DNA of 64,000 nucleotides from Tenrec ecaudatus (taxonomy: Eukaryota > Chordata > Mammalia > Afrosoricida > Tenrecidae). Positions 1 to 9,433 of this stretch are shown piece after piece. The position numbers were made by a program, and so were the translations under genes. Where the stretch lies: positions 102,048,805 through 102,112,804 of the forward strand of contig NC_134541.1 in the NCBI RefSeq assembly GCF_050624435.1. The letters are read 5' to 3'. Within the stretch, counting starts at the first letter, position 1. The number at the start of each line of letters is the position of its first letter. The notes below the pieces were generated by a model that saw only the letters and a list, made by a program, of their open reading frames with translations, was not told the origin of the DNA and did no database searches.

Positions 1-616
1 GGTTTTGAGAGAAATGTTTTCTTCTCCTAAACTTGCCACAGTTCTGTTGCTTGGAAGATCAAAAGTCATGGCAGTTTCATCCATATTCCCAATATCTGCC
101 AGGTCATAATTATAAATCCTTCTTTGTTTTATAATAAATGACTGGAATGACAATTTTTTTCTTCAAAGTCTTGTGGCAATTTCTAGGAAATTTTTCTTCT
201 TTGTCTCAAACATAGTAGGCCAAACCTATTCATGAAGCAGGTACACCATCCTACTGATGCAGCAAATTTTTCAATGCCTGGTGCTTTGTATTTGTCATCC
301 TTAGCCATTTGTAGAGCACTTATGTGGATTCCCATGCATGTTACACAGTAACCATTTTGACGACACTCTATAACCCATTTATGCAATTCACTCTCTAGAG
401 CCTCATAAAAAGAATTAAACCACGAAGAGCTTTTTTAGCTTTTGGAATCTGTTCCAAGTCAGCCTTCGTTTCCCGCCACTCCCTCACTTGCTTTTCATCA
501 ACACAGAATTCCCTACTTGCAATACTGTTATTGCTCTCTTCTGCTCTTGACACAACCTTCATTTTGAAACCAGCCTCATATGACCGGTGTTTTTGTTTTG
601 GTTCAAGAATATCCAT
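1..616 (-). pseudogene. Decayed pogo-like transposase, N-terminal part
   Basis: The minus-strand frame starts at the ATG at 616-614 and first encodes a BrkDBD/psq-like helix-turn-helix, with the pattern RSYEAGFKMKVV followed by a REF..DEKQVREWR motif. A stop at about 395 ends this frame. The reading continues one frame over (about 400-183) with a second, CENP-B/Tc5-type helix-turn-helix ending in GWCTCFMNRFGL. It then runs to the window edge through an IGNMDET motif (about 75-95), which in this family carries the first catalytic aspartate of the DDE domain. Such proteins bind the terminal repeats and cut out the element. The frameshift near 395 shows this copy is inactive. Domesticated relatives such as POGK share these domains, but the frameshift argues against a live host gene. 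The rest of the DDE domain is off the window. Confidence 0.75.
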
Positions 617-839
617 TTCTAAGGATTAAAAAACAAGACTTTGAAAAAGAACTTTCATGGTATTGCCCCCCCCCCCTCCTGCAACGTGTTAGCAGAGGAG
701 GGGGGGATGTCCATGCGGGTGGGGGTATGCAGGATGTGAATTAACACAGAGACCAGAGGGGAGAGACAGAGCGCAGCCACAGACACATCCTTACCAGTTC
801 AGCTGCCAGCATAAATGAATCACTATGATGCTTCTGTGA

Positions 840-988
840 ATTGGAGCCGTCCACGTCATAGGACGGCTCTAATTGGTTAGATGTGAATAAACAAACATTC
901 AAAGCCCTGCAGTGTCAGTGGGGCTTTGAATGAACAGCGGAGAAACGGCAATCATCCGCGAGATAACGGGCGCTTGTCCCGTTACCTC
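840..988. repeat. Three consecutive hairpins in the transposon's subterminal region
   Basis: Stem 1 is 840-852 with 861-873 (13 bp, one mismatch). Stem 2 is 896-907 with 921-932 (12 bp, perfect, arms beginning CATTCAAAGCCC). Stem 3 is 960-970 with 978-988 (11 bp, one mismatch). All lie between the transposase start and the terminal hairpin. Subterminal inverted repeats are commonly transposase-binding or structural sites, but that role here is inference. Confidence 0.7.
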
Positions 989-1113
989 GGGGACCCCCAG
1001 TGAGATGTTACACCTCCCTGGGCTACCACTGACCCGTGTATAAGCCGAACCTAAGTTTTACAGCACATTTTTTTGTGCAGAAAAACTCGGCTTATACACG
1101 AGTATATACGGTA

Positions 1114-1985
1114 TGTCTTTCCTTTTTCTTGATCATTCTTGCTAGAGAATTATTGTCAATATTTTTGAAACATTTTGAAACATTTTTCTTCAGGTTCTAG
1201 TTACAGCTTGAAATGAAACCTCAGATCTTTTAATTTCAGAACCCACTCCTGTCCAGAAATATACTGATTAATGTCCTGGCAAGAGCATATTTCAAGTTAT
1301 AGTTTTGTTATTGAACTTAATTTCACTGATTTTTAAAAAAATCCTCTGATTTCAGTCCTTAGACTCAATATATGTCCTTTTGTAAAATCGCCATGAGTAG
1401 TTTAACATAATATAGATTCTAACGCTGCTGGGTGTAGCTGCTGTTATATTGTTTTGGTGACCTGGTGTGAGTAGAGAACTGTTCCACAGTATTTTCAAGG
1501 TTGTGAGCTCACAGAAGTGGCCTCACTTTAACTAATCTTAATTTCTTTTAAATCTTCACATTTAAAAACACATTTACAGTAATAGCTAAGGCAAATAGTT
1601 AAAAGTACTCAACTAGTTATCTACAAAGTTCCTGGTTAAACCCATCCATAATCCTCAAAAGACCCTCTAAAGTTATCTGCTTCAGAAAGATCACAACCTT
1701 CAAAACCAGTTCTGTTCTGCATACCTGGGGCACAGTCAGTTAGAATCCAGTTGATAGCAAATAATAGTGTATTTTTACTAGTTTTAATTTTTACTATATA
1801 TCAATGTTCTATCATTACAAACATTTAGTTTTTTTCAAATCAACCCCTCAGAACTATCTTCTACCTTTCTTTTTTAAAGAAAAGTTTATAGATCACTTCT
1901 TCCGGAAAACCTTCTTCCAGGAAAACTTACCAGTTTGAATGTCATATTACAAATAAATATTTTTAATCACCAGTTTTTGAGGGCA
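1114..1985. other. Unassigned AT-rich DNA
   Basis: No coding signal, tandem repeat or recognisable mobile element was seen here. It may be unique or very old repeat sequence. Confidence 0.4.
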
Positions 1986-1989
1986 GAGT

Positions 1990-2120
1990 TTTTATTTATT
2001 TAAATTAGTTGGGATTTAATACATGTATCATTCCAATTTCAATCATATCAAGTAGAATGTACAATTGCTACCACAATCAGTTTCCACACATTCTTTTTCT
2101 AGATGGACTCCTTGACATTG
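1990..2120 (-). mobile_element. Ancient L1 3' end fragment
   Basis: The pattern 'TTTATT... ACAATTGCTACCACAATCAGTTT' resembles the reversed 3' end of old mammalian L1 subfamilies, as do 18359-18521 and 59720-59850. It is heavily diverged. Confidence 0.45.
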
Positions 2121-2351
2121 TTCCCCTTTTACCCCACCCTCCACCACTGTAGCCCTGTCCCCCAAACCTGTTATTCTACCCTTCTAGGTTCATTGTTCCT
2201 AGGTTTCATATACCGAAAAACAGAAAAGCATATAAAACAGCTTCAAGAGGATGACCTCCATTGACGTAACACCTCTGAGATACACTGTAATATGAACAAG
2301 CCAGAGAAAACAATACAAATCAAAATACAGAAAATTTTTACTCTCTCCTGA

Positions 2352-4345
2352 TAGCAAATCCAAAGTATGTGTCTTGCCATCCTTGCCTCTAAGAAGCATT
2401 CTGGCTGTACATCTTTCATGATAACTTTGTTGTTTTTCCTGGAAGTCCATGATATACTCACTAATTTTTGCCAACACTATACTTTTAAGGCATCAATTCT
2501 TCCTTGGTCCAGCTTTTACATGGATAAGAGGTGACTGAAAATATCATGGCTTGGTTCAGGAGTACCTTAGTCCCCAAAGTAACATCCTTGCTTTTCAACA
2601 CCTTAAAGCGGTCTTGTGCAGGTTTACTCAATGCTGTGCTTTGTTTTCTCTCAAGTGTTGCTTCCATGAGAACTGATTGTGGATCCAAGCAAGATGAAAT
2701 CCTTGCCAACTTCAATCTTTTCTCCATGTATCAGTCCAGTGGTGAGGAGTTGGTTTTCTTTACATTAAGTTTTAATCCATACTGAAGGCTGCAATCCTTG
2801 CTTTCATCAGCAAGTGCTTCAAGTCCTCCTCACTTTCAGTAAGCAAGGTTGTAGACATCTGCATATTGTTTCATTGGCTTGTTGAAACATTGCATCCATC
2901 AAATCCTGGAGTCTTACCTAATGCTTTCAGTAGGGCTTGAACTTCTTCCTTTAGCCACCATTGGTTCTTGTTCATATGGTACCTCCAGGAATGGTGGAAT
3001 GTCTATTATTTCTTTTTGGTAAGATATGTATTATTTCCATTTTCTTTTGATGTTTCCTGCATCATTCAATATTTGCCCATACAATCCTTTCAATATTGCA
3101 ACTCAGGGTTTGATTTTTTTTTCTTGAGTTTTCAGTTTAATATATGTTGAAAGTAGCCTTCCTATTTGATTTTCTAACTCTAGATCTTTGCACATTTAAT
3201 TATAATATTTTATTTATCTTCTGGAGCTGCCCTTTGAGATTTTTTTTTATTCAACTCTTTGACTGCAATCTTTCTTCCATTTGTTTTAACTACTCTACAA
3301 TTAAGAACAAATTTGAGTCTCTTTTGACATCTACTTTGATCTTTCTTTTCTTTTTAGTAACATTTTGTCTTCTTCATGTATGATATTCTCAATGTCCTCC
3401 CATAGCTATTCAGCTATTCTCTGTCATTAGTGTTCAATGAGTCGTTTGTTCTTGAAATGTTCTCAAAATTCAGGTGGGACAGATTCAAGGTTGTATTTTG
3501 GCTCTTGTGGACTTAATTTTCTTCAGCTTTAACATGAACTTATTTATCAATGGTCTGTTCCATAGTCAGCCCCTGGCCTGGTTTTAGCTGCTAATATTGA
3601 GCTTCTCCATTGTTTCTTTCAACAGATATAGTCAATTTGATTTCTATGTATTCCATCTGGAGAAGTCCATGTGTACAGTTACCTTTGAGGTTGTTGAAAA
3701 ATGGTATTTTCTATGAAGTAGTGGTCTTGCAAAATCCTATTATGAGATCTCCAGCTGTTTTTATCACCACGTCCTTTTTTTCCAATACCAATCCTTTTTC
3801 CTTGTTTCTAAATTTTGCATCCCACCAATAATTGTCAATGTATCTCTACTGCATGTTTGATCAAGTTGACTGAAACTGGTAGAATTCCTCAATTCCTTCA
3901 TCATTTGCTTTTGTGCTTGGTGCACAATTTAAATAACAGTTGCCATTAATTGAATTTTCTTAAAGGAGGATAGATATAATCCTATCACAGCATTATAGTT
4001 CAATTTTGATCCATCACCTTCGGTCCACCTGTCTCTGTTCACCTATCCATCTATTTTTCTATCCACCCATTACCATCTATCTGCTCACCCACCCACTGAT
4101 TCATGCTTATTCATCTATCCTTGTCCTTTTGTCCATCCATCCCTCCTTTTTTGACAATTAATGCAATGTCATTCCTCTTGTGTTTTTCCAAGCATAATAA
4201 ATCATGATTTTCTGATTCATAATGGCCAATACCAGTCCATTTCAGCACATTAACACCTAGAATATCAATTTTTATGTATTCCATTTCATTTCTGACCATT
4301 TCCAATATTCCTAGATTCATACTTTGTATTTCCAAATTCAAAGTT
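2352..4345 (-). mobile_element. RTE (BovB/RTE1-like) LINE, degenerate
   Basis: On the plus strand this shows the reverse complement of an RTE element over about 2 kb. It includes the motif 'AAAATATCATGGCTTGG' near 2538 that recurs at 9356, 51740, 53200 and 58861. Reading the minus strand gives the endonuclease first (4345 downward), then the reverse transcriptase region. A CATC/ATCC-rich low-complexity patch at about 4030-4140 interrupts it. Many stops and frameshifts are present, so it is inactive. RTE elements encode one protein with an APE-type endonuclease and a reverse transcriptase. Confidence 0.8.
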
Positions 4346-4359
4346 GACTCCCATAGCAC
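4111..4359 (-). pseudogene. RTE endonuclease N-terminal remnant
   Basis: The frame contains MNLGILEMVRNEMEYI, then LKWTGIGHYESENHDLL and KRNDIALIVKK. These fit the start of an RTE-type APE endonuclease, in which the ELKWTG..H segment lies near a metal- or DNA-binding strand. It is 82 codons long and not continuous with the reverse transcriptase, so it is a remnant. The reading into the microsatellite-like tail (GGMDGQKDKDR) is not part of the protein. Confidence 0.7.
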
Positions 4360-5725
4360 CCCTAAATATAAGGTTAAGTTTAATATGATTTACATATTGT
4401 ATCTTATTCTTGAAAATATAAACAAGAGTTCAAAAATTCACATTTTATCTTATCTCCCCTAGTACTATTTACTCATTAGTCAAATTGTAATTGTTACCTA
4501 ATTCTACAGTAATTCATTTTAGATGTACAGATTCAAGTTTAGTTAAGTTTTAGATATAAGACTATTAGAAAAATATGGTTTACAGTTTGTGTACCTGTTC
4601 CTCCTTTATCAAGATGGTTAGGTTCTGAAGATCAAATCACTATGTGAAAATTGGCACTATTTGAAAATTATGATTCAGTGAAACTTAATAGAACATTCAT
4701 CTACACTTCCACAGAAATTCTCTTTTCCACTGATTGGCTGCTTACATTAAATAAAAAACGGATGACTACATTATTACACAACTGCCAAACTGCATTACAT
4801 AACAAACCACTAAGAATAAACCACAGACAAGATGACACTTAACTGTAACCATCGAAGGCAGCATCACGCTCATCTGACACTTCAGCATTCACTACAGCTA
4901 CATATATGTTGCCAAAGTGTGAAACAATACAATAAGACATTTTTTCCTAGTCATAAATCTGAAATGTCAGATAACAAGATAATCCATAAATGGTGAGGAG
5001 TAGGTGTACATAGTAGAACCAAACTAAGTATGAACTAATACATATTTAAGATAATTTTTTAATTTAATATCCAACACATAAAACTTGAGTACACAAACAA
5101 ATCTGTACACATCCACTATAGGGAACGATGTGATATGCATAGACTAGTGTGCCTTATACTAGAATTCAAACTATTCCATAGCAAGTTAACACAATGGATT
5201 GAAAACTGAGGCAAAGTAGTGAAGAAAGCAGAGGACTCCAGCTGTATCTAGATACAGCAATTCCTTCAACAAGCATTTCAAAAAAAAACACCACTTATGC
5301 ATTTCTCATCAAGCAAAAGTAAATCGTAAGATGGGGTCTGAACAAATCTGCAGATCAGACTAGAAGTAGTAAAGCAGATTAATTTAGGGATAAACAAGGC
5401 ATATTTCTCAAAAGGTGAATTCAGAGTAATTCCTCCTTCAGATGCTTCACTTTTGCATTTTCAATAATACTATAATATAAATTATATTTATCTGGAAGTT
5501 TTTCCTATTTGTCTTACATACAACATATTACAGGTCACAGGTCATTTACTATTTTTTGTTATTATGAAACATCATAAAAACAAGCATCCCTATCTGAATA
5601 TAGAACATTCCTGTGAAACCTTTTCTTATGCAGAAGTGTCGTAATCCATTATTTTTGCCTTCTTTGGTAAACACATAAAACCCTCTTCAGATATCTTCAG
5701 TGTATTCATGTAGTTAAAATGGTAT
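4360..5725. other. Repeat-poor stretch; possible exon and 3' UTR of an unknown minus-strand gene
   Basis: Unlike most of the window, I recognise no mobile element here. On the minus strand it reads like AT-rich 3' untranslated sequence downstream of the short frame end at 5626-5724. No splice-confirmed gene can be claimed. It lies 2-4 kb downstream, in minus-strand sense, of the CpG-island promoter at about 8000. Confidence 0.3.
5626..5724 (-). other. Possible C-terminal coding exon, unidentified
   Basis: On the minus strand an open frame runs into a TAA at 5628-5626, ending LPKKAKIMDYDTSA. An ATG lies at 5709. A branch-point-like TTAAC and a weak acceptor (CACTGAAG at about 5690) precede the last 22 codons. 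The repeat at 5727-6190 cuts off the sequence upstream. Composition looks protein-like, but I do not recognise the family and the frame is short. It could equally be chance or a retrocopy remnant. It is listed because it lies downstream of a minus-strand CpG-island donor in a repeat-poor patch. Confidence 0.2.
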
Positions 5726-5726
5726 G

Positions 5727-6190
5727 TATTAGTCCACACTGACTTGAGGAACACATCCAGGGACACTAATGTATGTGAGAGAGCTTTATATCATAGAGCA
5801 ATTGTATTTTGAGAAAACAACTCAGCCCAGCACAAATCAAGTCTGAGTCTGGTATTAGTCCGTGTGTCTGATACCAGTCCATAAAATCCTCCTCAGGTCC
5901 ACTCAGAAACAAAGAATGCTGCTGAATGCAGGAAGATCACAGGCCAATGGGTGAAAAGTTTGTGGATCCAGTGGCGTTGGAAGCATCTTAGCGCTGGTGT
6001 GATGTCCTTCAGCTCTCTGAATGTGTTTCCACAACAGAAAGGTGAAACAGTGTGTGCTCACTACAGGGAGAAGGAAAGGAAATCCCCAAAAGCCTCATGA
6101 GACGCCACGACCATAAGGGGGCCTGTGCGACCTGAGTGACAAGCTAAACGCCACACCCATAATTTTTAAAGTTGACATGAAATTATAAAA
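5727..6190 (+). repeat. Middle-repetitive element, family A, copy 1
   Basis: Shares an ordered set of blocks with 17404-17930 and, reversed, with 33440-33935 and 37215-37440. The blocks are TTAGTC start, 'AGGAACACATCCAGGGACAC', a 'TTATATCA.AGAG.AATTGTAT' block, 'GGAAGATCACAGGCCAATGGGTG' and a late 'CCACACCCATAA' block. No coding capacity is evident. It may be a non-autonomous LTR or DNA element. I could not name it. Confidence 0.6.
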
Positions 6191-6561
6191 CTACCACATG
6201 GTATAAAGTGAACTTTGAAAAAGTATGGGATACTTCTATTAAGTCCCAATCCAGAATAACTGTGTAGGTGGACATAATTTTTTGTTAGTCTAATTGTCTT
6301 TTTCTAGATTTTAGTCATATATAGTTTAGAGAAGAAAAACACTAGAATGTTATAAAGCAAGTACGATATGTTAGCTAATAATTGCAGTCGGAAAAATCAC
6401 TATATCCATTACCTTCAAGCCAATTCCAATTCACAATGTCCAAACTGCAGGCTTTTTGGTTATCACCTAATTACGGTGCCACTAGGGCTTCTTAGCTTCA
6501 GCATAAACCCATTACCACCGTATTTGTTCCAAATCACAGACTTTACAGAGCAGAGCCCTTA

Positions 6562-6670
6562 GGCTTTCTGGGCCAGTAAATCTTTACTGGAACATAAAGC
6601 TTCAGCTGTCTCCTGAGAAGGAGCTAGAGCAATGCCTAAGCCATAGCGCCACCAGGACTCCTTTATCTTC
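6562..6670 (-). mobile_element. AfroSINE-like fragment
   Basis: Ends in 'CTAAGCCATAGCGCCACCAGGACTCC', which is the reverse complement of the tRNA-like head (CCTGGTGGCGTAGTGG type) of AfroSINE elements. The body is diverged. The flanking 6190-6560 shows nothing recognisable. Confidence 0.5.
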
Positions 6671-6951
6671 AGCAGCACAGTAACATAGAAAGCTAGAAGT
6701 CAATTCTCTAAGAAAGTTTAGCAGGGTTTTGGAGCACCGAAACAAAACAAACAAGTCACTATATCCTGTTACAGGGGCATTCTTCTACTGGCCTGCCCTA
6801 ACGGGGGGGAAAAACATTGACTAGGAAATGGTCTTCTTAATGTTTCCATATACAGCTATGAACAACGAATTATGAAAAACCCCCTTTCTCCGTAGATGGC
6901 ATTCATCAGCAAATAAATTATGGCGACTTTTTATTGAGACGCTCTGACAGA

Positions 6952-7160
6952 GCCTCCAGTGGCGCTGTGAACCAAGTATTGAACGGCTAACTGGTCAGAG
7001 CTGACCTTCAGCAGCCCCAGAAAGGGTGAAGGTAGAACTGCCTCGGTGTTTTCCCGAGGAGGAGGAGAAAGCCTCATCTTTCTCACGTGGAGCAGCTGGC
7101 GATTTTGAACTGATAACCTTGCAGTGAGCAACCCAACGCGCCACCTGGGCGCCTTTTGGA
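6952..7160. mobile_element. Two AfroSINE-like heads in opposite orientation
   Basis: 6952-7030 reads forward from 'CTCCAGTGGCGCTGTGAACC' with the A/B-box-like tRNA head. 7060-7157 reads reversed and ends 'AACGCGCCACCTGGGCGCC'. The pair is head-out and could fold in a transcript. tRNA-derived SINEs of this type are mobilised by LINE machinery. Confidence 0.55.
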
Positions 7161-7227
7161 TTACAGGTGCACTCAATCAGTGTCTATTTAATATTTGTGC
7201 GCCAGGTTGCTTCATTCAACGGCATTT

Positions 7228-7438
7228 TCGGAGTGGGTGAAGGGAGACGTCGGACAGTGTTCCACACGACAAAACAATAATTTATAAATTATGAAGGGTT
7301 CATGAGAGAGGGGAAAAATGAGAAGCTCAAGCAGAAAGCAAATGTTTTGAGAACGATGATGGCAACAAACGTACTTGACACAATGGATGGATGGCGATAA
7401 GAATTGCACGAGCCTCCAATAAAATGATTTTAAAAAGA
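7228..7438 (+). mobile_element. Young L1 3' end fragment
   Basis: Matches the terminal about 210 bases of the L1 at 23589-31744: a 'GACAAAACAATAATTTATAAATTATGAAGGGTTCATGAG' block (in part), 'GATAAGAATTGCACGAGCC' and a terminal AATAAAATGATTTTAAAA. It is severely 5'-truncated and lies about 150 bases from the CpG island. Confidence 0.75.
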
Positions 7439-7589
7439 ACTAGCAATAAAGACATTTTGGGGTGCTCGTCAGAAACGTCTACGGCCCTATTTTACAACAA
7501 TGGATGTCACAGGCTCCACCACAGATTGCCGAGAGAGCCTGGTACTACCTGGCACCTGGCTTCTTCGGATAAACAGGAAATTGGGCAAA

Positions 7590-8330
7590 AAGGAGAAAGC
7601 AGAAGGCGGCGGGGTGGGACGGGGAGGCCTTCACCCCAGCCCTTCACCTTGAACAAGTCACCTGGGCAAACTGGGGCTTTTACTTACTCTTCATGACTAC
7701 CGGCGGAGGCGAGCTCCCCCGCGGACGCGCCCCCCGAGCGGCGGCCCTCCTCCCCCACACCCGCGCCCCACTCGGGCAGCAGGTGGAGACCCGTCCGGTC
7801 GCCCCGTGCGGGCGGCTCTCGGGCCAGGCCTAAGCCCCAGTGGCTTCCAGGGCGGCTTCGGAGGCGCCGCGCCCACCCCCCGCCCGCCCCGACCCCGCAG
7901 GCGCCTGGTGCGCCGCCGTTCCTCAGGCGTGGGCGGCCGGGCCTCGGCGACGCGCGCGCTCACCCGCAACCGGCGCCCGCGCGCGGGGCCCACCCAAGTC
8001 CAACGTACCTGGAACGGCGCGCCGCCCCAGCGCACCCCGGCCGCCCTGCCACCGGCCGTAACCGCTGCTGACAATGACCGCCCCGCGCGCGCTCGCTGAG
8101 GCAAAACTCTCCGAGCCCATCCCCGCCCCCCACGGACTCCCAGCCAATGGCAGCACGAAGAGGTGGCGGCCCAGCCAATCAGAAGCGATCAGCTGGGTGT
8201 GGGCGGGCGCAGGGTTGCCGGGTTGTGGAAGTTAGCTGCGGGGAGCTTGATTGTTCGCCTCTGGGCGGCGTTCCTTCCCTGGACAGTCCCTGACTGCCGT
8301 CCTCTTCGGGGACGCCTGTGAAGCTGTAGA
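7590..8330. promoter_or_regulatory. CpG island, probable housekeeping-type promoter
   Basis: A roughly 740-base stretch of very high GC and dense CpG in otherwise AT-rich, CpG-poor DNA. GCCAATGG at about 8142 and GCCAATCA at about 8173 are CCAAT boxes on the plus strand, that is ATTGG in minus-strand sense. Runs of CCCCGCCCCC at about 8120-8130 look like Sp1-type sites. No TATA box is evident. A minus-strand start near 8110-8130 would place the CCAAT boxes about 20-60 bases upstream and lead into the donor at 8008. Divergent transcription to the right (8200-8450) is also possible. The gene is unknown. Confidence 0.6.
8009..8120 (-). other. Candidate first exon of a minus-strand gene
   Basis: The minus strand reads CCAG|GTACGT at 8012-8003, a near-perfect splice donor, so an exon would end at 8009. 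An ATG at 8120-8118 has G at -3 and +4 and opens a 37-codon frame (MGSESFASASARG...) that reaches the donor without a stop. It resembles no protein I know and could be 5' untranslated sequence. No matching downstream acceptor could be confirmed. Confidence 0.35.
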
Positions 8331-8699
8331 ACACTTTTCGGAGATCGCTATTTATCAATAAGATTTTCCTTACAGAAACAAGCGGGCCGCCCACAGGTTG
8401 TAGTTTCCAGGTGTGCATTTTAAACATAATTATGTTATTTCTCATTACTTAATTTTGAAATGATCTCAACATTTTGCCACTAGAGGAATAGTTAACCTGT
8501 TTTTGATCGCCTAACTTACCTTCTATCCTAGGTGGCAGCTGATTTGAGGAGACTGAACCGTGCTGCTAGAAAATCCCACTCTTAGTGGTTATCATCCGTT
8601 CATGCAGCAGATAGTAAGTAAGCCAGGTGCAGGAAATAAAACCCTCAACCAGACGGATAACATTCTCTTCAACATGAAGGCTCATCTGCCCGTCGTTGT

Positions 8700-8965
8700 G
8701 TAACGTTGTTAAAGTGCTGTGAAGTGGGTTCGGACTCAGTACAACAGAAGGAAACATTGCTGGGTCCTGTGATACCCTAACAATTGTTGAAGCTGAATGT
8801 CAATCATCTGTCATACTGTGGTAGCATACTTGTGATGCTGGAAGCTATAGCACCAGTATTTCAAATACCATCAGGCACACCCATGATGAGCTGGTTTCAG
8901 TGGAGCTACCAGACCACTTCTGAAGGGTTAGCCACTGAAAACTTGAAGAATAGCAGTTTTCTTGC
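8700..8965. mobile_element. RTE 3' terminal fragments, mixed orientation
   Basis: 8700-8790 resembles the reversed RTE tail ('AACAGAAGGAAACATTGCTGGGTCCTG'). 8800-8965 is the forward 3' region, with 'GTGATGCTGGAAGCTATAGCACC' split over a few mismatches and 'TTAGCCACTGAAAACTTGAAGAATAGCAG'. The opposite-sense copy of the latter lies at 18600-18790. Confidence 0.65.
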
Positions 8966-9009
8966 CGTTAAGCTCCTTCAAGTTGGTTCCAAATCATAAC
9001 AACCCTTCA

Positions 9010-9433
9010 GACTACAGAACCAAACACCACCCAGTCCTGCACCATCCTCATAATTGTTTTTATGTTTGCAACCACTGTATCCATCCATCTTATCCAAGGT
9101 ATTTATCTTTTTTGCTCCCCATTACTCTCCCAAGCACGATATCCTTCTCCAGGGACTGATCTCTCTTCGTGAGTCTCGCCATTCTTACCTCTAAGGAGCA
9201 TTCCAGTTGTACTTCTTCCAAGACAGATCTGGTTGTTCTCTTGAGCAGTCCACAGTACTTTCAAGATTCTTCCCAGCATCATAATTCAAATGCTTCAACT
9301 TTCCTTTGGTCTTCCTTATTCAATATCCAACTTACACATGCACATGAGGCAATTGAAAATGCCATGGCTTGGATCAGGGGTACCTTAGTGCTCAAAGTAA
9401 TATCCTTGCTGTTCAAGACTTTAAAGAAGTCTT
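9010..9433 (-). mobile_element. RTE LINE fragment
   Basis: Reverse complement of the RTE 3' part: 'CCAGGGACTGATCTC', 'CTAAGGAGCATTCCAGTTGTACTTC', 'TTGAAAATGCCATGGCTTGG'. It is truncated on the right by the L1 insertion at 9434. Confidence 0.8.

Larger units (their letters stand above)
1..1113 (-). mobile_element. pogo-superfamily DNA transposon, 5' part (continues off left edge)
   Basis: Read on the minus strand, the element begins at about 1111 with a terminal sequence CCGTATATACTCG, next to a TA dinucleotide at 1112-1113 as expected for Tc1/mariner/pogo targets. The terminal 76 bases fold into a long hairpin (1035-1048 pairs with 1087-1100). A GC-rich subterminal region with three more hairpins (840-988) precedes a decayed transposase frame at 616-1. 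The other end of the element lies outside the window. The family assignment rests on the transposase domains and the TA-flanked terminus. A hAT origin would predict an 8-bp duplication, which I do not see. Confidence 0.75.

Noticed and set aside
840..988. Hairpins as bacterial-type terminators or a riboswitch
   Set aside because: The window is vertebrate nuclear DNA and the stems lie inside a DNA transposon.
4020..4140. CRISPR-like array of short repeats
   Set aside because: The CATC/ATCC repeats are irregular low-complexity sequence inside an RTE copy, without unique spacers of constant length.
7697..8178. Overlapping open frames of 72-135 codons on both strands in the CpG island
   Set aside because: Long frames in GC-rich DNA are expected because stop codons are AT-rich. 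The frames are arginine-, proline- and glycine-rich, several start at non-ATG codons, and none resembles a protein family. Only the short exon candidate at 8009-8120 is kept, at low confidence.
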